Assembly: GCA_965230265.1 (NCBI GenBank)
Contig: OZ245999.1
Coordinates: 2,480,001 to 2,544,000, forward strand
Length of the DNA: 64,000 nucleotides
Source: JAJFKX01 sp965230265
Lineage (GTDB): Bacteria; Pseudomonadota; Gammaproteobacteria; Xanthomonadales; Wenzhouxiangellaceae
Reading direction: 5' to 3'
Positions 60,342 to 64,000 of this stretch are shown piece after piece; position 1 is the first letter of the stretch; each line of letters opens with the position of its first letter. Position numbers and translations under genes: made by a program. The notes under the pieces were generated by a model that was given only the letters and a program-made list of their open reading frames with translations, did not search any database and had not been told where the DNA came from.

Positions 60342-62915
60342 TTATTGAGTGTTGAATACCAGTGTACCCTCAGAAGCCGTGACATGAACTGTGCCACCGG
60401 TCATGATTTCTCCTGCCAGTATCTTCTGCGCCAGTGGATTTTCCAACTGTGTTTGAATCGCACGCTTTAATGGCCGCGCACCATAAACCGGATCAAAACC
60501 GGCATTGCCAAGAAAATCCAGTGCCTCATCAGAGACCTCAAGTGTGATCTCGCGTTCCAATAACCGCCGACGCAGACCCTGAAGCTGTATTTTAGCAATT
60601 TCGCGAATCTGTTCACGATCGAGCGGATGAAACACCACGATATCATCCACGCGGTTAATAAACTCTGGCCGGAAGTGATTACCCACCACATCCATCACCG
60701 CTTGCTTCATCACATCATAGCCTTGATCGCGCAACTCCTGAATACGATCAGAGCCAAGGTTACTGGTCATCACCACCACCGTATTGCGAAAATCAACCGT
60801 ACGGCCCTGCCCATCCGTCAAACGGCCATCATCCAATACCTGTAAAAGAATATTGAAAACATCCGGATGGGCTTTTTCCACTTCATCCAGCAAAATCACA
60901 CTGTAGGGTCGACGGCGTACCGCCTCGGTCAGATAACCGCCCTGTTCATAACCCACATAACCCGGTGGCGCACCCACCAGCCGCGATACCGAGTGTTTTT
61001 CCATAAACTCGGACATATCCAATCGCACCATGGCGTCTTCGGTATCAAACAAAAATACCGCCAGCGCCTTGCATAACTCGGTTTTGCCCACACCGGTAGG
61101 GCCTAAAAACAAAAATGAACCGTTCGGGCGATTTGGGTCGGCGAGCCCGGCACGGCTGCGACGAATGGCATCGGATACTGCCTTAATGGCTTCATCCTGA
61201 CCGACCACCCGCTGATGCAGCCCCTGTTCCATGCGCAGTAATTTGTCACGCTCACCTTCCAGCATTTTGGAAACAGGGATGCCGGTCCAGCGTGAAACCA
61301 CTTCAGCAATTTCCTCTTCAGTGACCTCATTGCGCAATAACTGGAAATCATGCTGTTCAGCACCTTCGGCGTCCTCAATCTGTTTTTCCAATGCGGGGAT
61401 TCGCCCATAGGCCAGTTCCGACATGCGGCTTAAATCCTGTGCACGACGGGCATTATCCAGCTCAGCACGGGCTCGCTCCAGTGCTTCTTTCAAATGTGTT
61501 GTGCCTTGAACGGCGGCTTTTTCTGCGGTCCAGATTTCTTCCAGATCGGCAAATTGTTTTTCCAGCTCCGCCAGCTCACCCTGCAAATCGTCAAGACGCT
61601 TTTTGGATGCCTCATCGGTTTCCTTGTTTAACGCTTCGCGCTGCATTTTTAATTGAATAATGCGGCGCTCCAGACGATCCAGCGCTTCTGGCTTGGAATC
61701 GATTTCCATACGAATCCGGGAGGCCGCCTCATCCATTAAATCAATGGCCTTGTCCGGCAATTGCCGATCAGCGATATAGCGATGCGATAAAGTGGCGGCC
61801 GCCACCAGTGCCGGGTCGGTAATTTCCACCCCGTGATGCACTTCGTAACGCTCCTGCAGGCCACGCAAAATCGCAATGGTGTCTTCAACACTGGGCTCAC
61901 CCACCAATACTTTCTGAAAACGACGCTCCAGTGCGGCATCTTTTTCAATATATTGACGATACTCATCCAGCGTGGTCGCGCCAATGCAGTGCAGCTCACC
62001 GCGTGACAGTGCCGGCTTCAGCATATTGCCAGCGTCCATTGCACCATCGGCCTTGCCTGCGCCTACCATGGTGTGCAGCTCGTCAATGAACAGAATAATC
62101 TGGCCTTCCTGCTTGCTTAATTCATTGAGCACCGCTTTCAGGCGCTCCTCAAATTCGCCCCGGAATTTCGCGCCGGCAATCAATGCGCCCATATCCAGCG
62201 ACAAAACCCGTCGATCGCGCAGACCTTCGGGCACTTCTCCATTGACAATGCGTTGAGCCAGACCTTCAACAATCGCCGTCTTGCCGACACCAGGTTCGCC
62301 AATTAATACCGGATTGTTCTTGGTACGACGCTGCAACACCTGAATCGCGCGGCGAATTTCTTCATCACGACCGATCACCGGGTCCAGCTTGGAAGACTCA
62401 GCCCTGGCGGTCAGGTCAACCGTGTATTTATCCAATGCCTGACGCTGATCTTCCGCATTGGGATCAGACACACTTTCACCGCCACGGGCATTATCAATGG
62501 CCTGGTCCACCGCCTGACGATTAACGCCATTTTGCTGCAGCAGTTTGGCCAAATCGTTTTTGGCTTCCAAAATAGCCAGCAAAAACAATTCGCTGGCGAT
62601 GTACTGATCACCGCGTTTCTGTGCGATTTTATCGGTAATGTTCAGTAGCTTGGCGGTATCGTTGGAGATATTGATATCGCCGGCACTGCCACTGACCTGT
62701 GGCAACTGCTCCAACTGCTGATCCAGTACTGAACGCAAACCGGCAACATTTGCCCCGGCTGCCTGCAGCAACGGTCGAATACCGCTGCCCTCCTGATCCA
62801 GCATCGCTGATAACACATGCACCGGTTCAATCATGGCATGATCACGCCCCAAAGCCAGGCTCTGAGCATCTGCCAGAGCCAGCTGGAATTTGCTGGTTAA
62901 TTTGTCCATTCTCAT
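60342..62915 (-). CDS. clpB: ATP-dependent chaperone ClpB
   Basis: Cytoplasmic hexameric disaggregase that works with DnaK to rescue aggregated proteins. It is 857 residues. Clp_N domain 1-145; first AAA module with GEPGVGKTAIVEGLA near 206; coiled-coil middle domain about 400-525, which distinguishes ClpB from ClpA; second AAA module with GPTGVGKTELCKALA near 606 and GYEQGGYLTEAVRRRPY pore region. The ATG at 62915 has GAGG about 8 bases upstream. A sigma-32-like promoter lies 56-80 bases before the start. Confidence 0.97.
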   Translation of the reverse strand: MRMDKLTSKFQLALADAQSLALGRDHAMIEPVHVLSAMLDQEGSGIRPLLQAAGANVAGLRSVLDQQLEQLPQVSGSAGDINISNDTAKLLNITDKIAQKRGDQYIASELFLLAILEAKNDLAKLLQQNGVNRQAVDQAIDNARGGESVSDPNAEDQRQALDKYTVDLTARAESSKLDPVIGRDEEIRRAIQVLQRRTKNNPVLIGEPGVGKTAIVEGLAQRIVNGEVPEGLRDRRVLSLDMGALIAGAKFRGEFEERLKAVLNELSKQEGQIILFIDELHTMVGAGKADGAMDAGNMLKPALSRGELHCIGATTLDEYRQYIEKDAALERRFQKVLVGEPSVEDTIAILRGLQERYEVHHGVEITDPALVAAATLSHRYIADRQLPDKAIDLMDEAASRIRMEIDSKPEALDRLERRIIQLKMQREALNKETDEASKKRLDDLQGELAELEKQFADLEEIWTAEKAAVQGTTHLKEALERARAELDNARRAQDLSRMSELAYGRIPALEKQIEDAEGAEQHDFQLLRNEVTEEEIAEVVSRWTGIPVSKMLEGERDKLLRMEQGLHQRVVGQDEAIKAVSDAIRRSRAGLADPNRPNGSFLFLGPTGVGKTELCKALAVFLFDTEDAMVRLDMSEFMEKHSVSRLVGAPPGYVGYEQGGYLTEAVRRRPYSVILLDEVEKAHPDVFNILLQVLDDGRLTDGQGRTVDFRNTVVVMTSNLGSDRIQELRDQGYDVMKQAVMDVVGNHFRPEFINRVDDIVVFHPLDREQIREIAKIQLQGLRRRLLEREITLEVSDEALDFLGNAGFDPVYGARPLKRAIQTQLENPLAQKILAGEIMTGGTVHVTASEGTLVFNTQ

Positions 62916-62970
62916 GGTATTACCTCGCCATATCTGGTGTGCCGCAATAAGCGGCTGATAGGCTATATTT

Positions 62971-62995
62971 CGGGGTGATTGGTGGTTTGATCAAG
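62971..62995 (-). promoter_or_regulatory. Heat-shock (sigma-32-like) promoter of clpB
   Basis: On the minus strand CTTGATC (62995-62989), a 13-base spacer, then CCCCGAAA beginning at 62975, resembling the sigma-32 consensus CTTGAAA-N11-16-CCCCATNT. The predicted transcript start is near 62962, with a leader of about 47 bases containing a small GCCGC/GCGGC hairpin. Confidence 0.55.
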
Positions 62996-63126
62996 GACTT
63001 AGCTACTGCAGCTATGTAATTAGTACAGAGAACATTACACAGAACAACTCAGGCAATACATTACGATTGACACGCTCATTCAACAGCATTGCCTTTTATG
63101 CTATTGACTCAAAAATGGAAATCTAA

Positions 63127-63726
63127 ATGTCTAAAAAACGTATAACCTGGGGTTTGTATCTGTTGCTGATATTGGGCTTATTCATCAGCTCGGCGATGCG
63201 CTATGCCGCACCGACGGGCGGCAGCGACGAAGCGATATGGCGTTTTTGGATGATTTGGCTACATCTTGGTTTTGGTATGCTGCCGTTGGTATTGGGTGCC
63301 GTTCAGCTGATAGGACAATGGCAGTTTAAACACCCGTCACTACATCGTCTGATTGGGCGTGTTTATGTCATTTGTATTATGGTCAGCGGGTCGGCAGCGA
63401 TCTGGCTTGGCCTGAACTCAGAACTACCGATGTTCGGCTATGCATTGCTGGTCCTGGATGTCGTCTGGTGGCTGACGACGGGTATAGCGGTCTACCATAT
63501 TCGCCAACGTCGGGTATTGCAGCACCGTCAATGGATGATACGCAGTTTTCTGGTCACCAATGCTTTTGTGATATTCCGCCTGATGATCCCACTGGCAATA
63601 GCCATACCTGCTGGCAGTATTGAAAACAAGTTTGCGATTGCTGTGACTGTGGCCTGGATATTGCCACTGGCCATCTATCAGCGATACCTGAAACGCAAAC
63701 CAAGCGCTGATGCTGTTCAAGTTTGA
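63127..63726 (+). CDS. DUF2306 membrane protein
   Basis: A 199-residue inner-membrane protein with six or so hydrophobic segments. The family histidines are visible in WLHLGFGMLPL, HPSLHRLIGR and QHRQWMIRSF, reminiscent of heme-coordinating b-type membrane proteins, though no heme binding is established. It is transcribed toward the LuxR-type regulator gene at the right edge (20 bases between the ends). Confidence 0.85.
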   Translation: MSKKRITWGLYLLLILGLFISSAMRYAAPTGGSDEAIWRFWMIWLHLGFGMLPLVLGAVQLIGQWQFKHPSLHRLIGRVYVICIMVSGSAAIWLGLNSELPMFGYALLVLDVVWWLTTGIAVYHIRQRRVLQHRQWMIRSFLVTNAFVIFRLMIPLAIAIPAGSIENKFAIAVTVAWILPLAIYQRYLKRKPSADAVQV

Positions 63727-63746
63727 ACAGCCAGTAGTGGGTAGTG

Positions 63747-64000
63747 TTAAATCATCCCCAGCTCAAACGCTTTCAACACCGCCCTGGTACGGTCCCTGAC
63801 GCCCATCTTAGAAAGAATATTGGAGACATGATTTTTAACCGTTCCCTCAGCCACATCCAGTGAGTTGGCAATTTCCTTGTTGGAAAAACCGCTGGCCATT
63901 AAACGCAGGATTTCGGTTTCACGGGTGGTCAGTGGGTCAGGTTGCTCCAGGCTGGAAAAACCGGTTTCCATGCCTTTTAGGCCTTTCAGCAAACGCTCGG
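63747..64000 (-). CDS. LuxR/NarL-type response regulator, C-terminal part only
   Basis: The frame is open to the right edge, so the receiver domain lies outside the window; the TTG at 63992 is internal. The visible 84 codons hold the GerE-type helix-turn-helix: LTTRETEILRLMASG and SNKEIANSLDVAEGTVKNHVSNI, followed by the short GVRDRTRAVLKA helix. A NarL/DesR-like two-component regulator is most likely; its kinase should lie further right. Confidence 0.88.
   Translation of the reverse strand, partial: ERLLKGLKGMETGFSSLEQPDPLTTRETEILRLMASGFSNKEIANSLDVAEGTVKNHVSNILSKMGVRDRTRAVLKAFELGMI

Overview
The window looks like a chromosomal segment of a free-living, probably marine, gammaproteobacterium with base composition near 50% GC. 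This rests on gene content: the tusDCBE sulfur relay, epmA, large Pseudomonas-type PstC and PstA, a TtpC/ExbB/ExbD/TonB2-type energising complex with a DUF3450 partner, bepA, and a DUF1501/DUF1800 pair. No rRNA, tRNA, CRISPR array, transposase or phage gene was recognised. The genus cannot be fixed from the sequence alone.

Layout. 1-6.9 kb is housekeeping: the 3' part of thiD, two short-chain dehydrogenases, an NAD-type isocitrate dehydrogenase, grxC, the tus operon and the periplasmic protease/chaperone bepA. 7-38 kb is a phosphate region. It starts with an apparent operon phoB-phoR-pstS-like-ppk1-ppx-epmA behind four 11-bp-spaced PhoB half-sites. Next comes an 8.3 kb operon on the other strand (DUF3450, TtpC-like, exbB, exbD, tonB, TPR protein, TonB-dependent receptor). 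It is divergent from a secreted beta-helix-like protein, and PhoB-type sites face both ways in the shared promoter region. Then follow a secreted M12-like metalloprotease in AT-rich DNA, a 3' remnant of a phosphate porin, and phoU and pstB. An inverted gene for a secreted dockerin-like repeat protein separates these from pstA and pstC. The region ends with a DUF47-Pit phosphate transporter pair.

38-46 kb is a cyanophycin (multi-L-arginyl-poly-L-aspartate) locus: isoaspartyl dipeptidase, cyanophycinase, cyanophycin synthetase, a second Mur-ligase-only paralogue of the synthetase, and a GNAT acetyltransferase fused to a VanY-type M15 peptidase. A textbook FNR/Anr site lies between cyanophycinase and the synthetase, so polymer synthesis may respond to oxygen. 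A 111-bp doublet of REP-like hairpins begins inside the stop codon of the last gene.

46-64 kb holds a SecB-like protein, an AlkA-type DNA glycosylase, a large periplasmic penicillin-acylase-family Ntn hydrolase, a DUF423 protein, a GldA/F/G plus DUF4340 ABC system, an M14 aspartoacylase-type peptidase, the DUF1501/DUF1800 pair, clpB with a heat-shock-like promoter, a DUF2306 membrane protein, and the C-terminal end of a LuxR-type response regulator at the right edge.

How the parts may work together (inference): PhoBR would switch on Pi import (Pst), polyphosphate turnover (Ppk/Ppx) and, unusually, a dedicated TonB system with its own outer-membrane receptor and a secreted partner. That suggests TonB-driven uptake of a phosphorus-containing substrate while the classical phosphate porin has decayed. 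Polyphosphate and cyanophycin, two storage polymers, are encoded within about 30 kb of each other.
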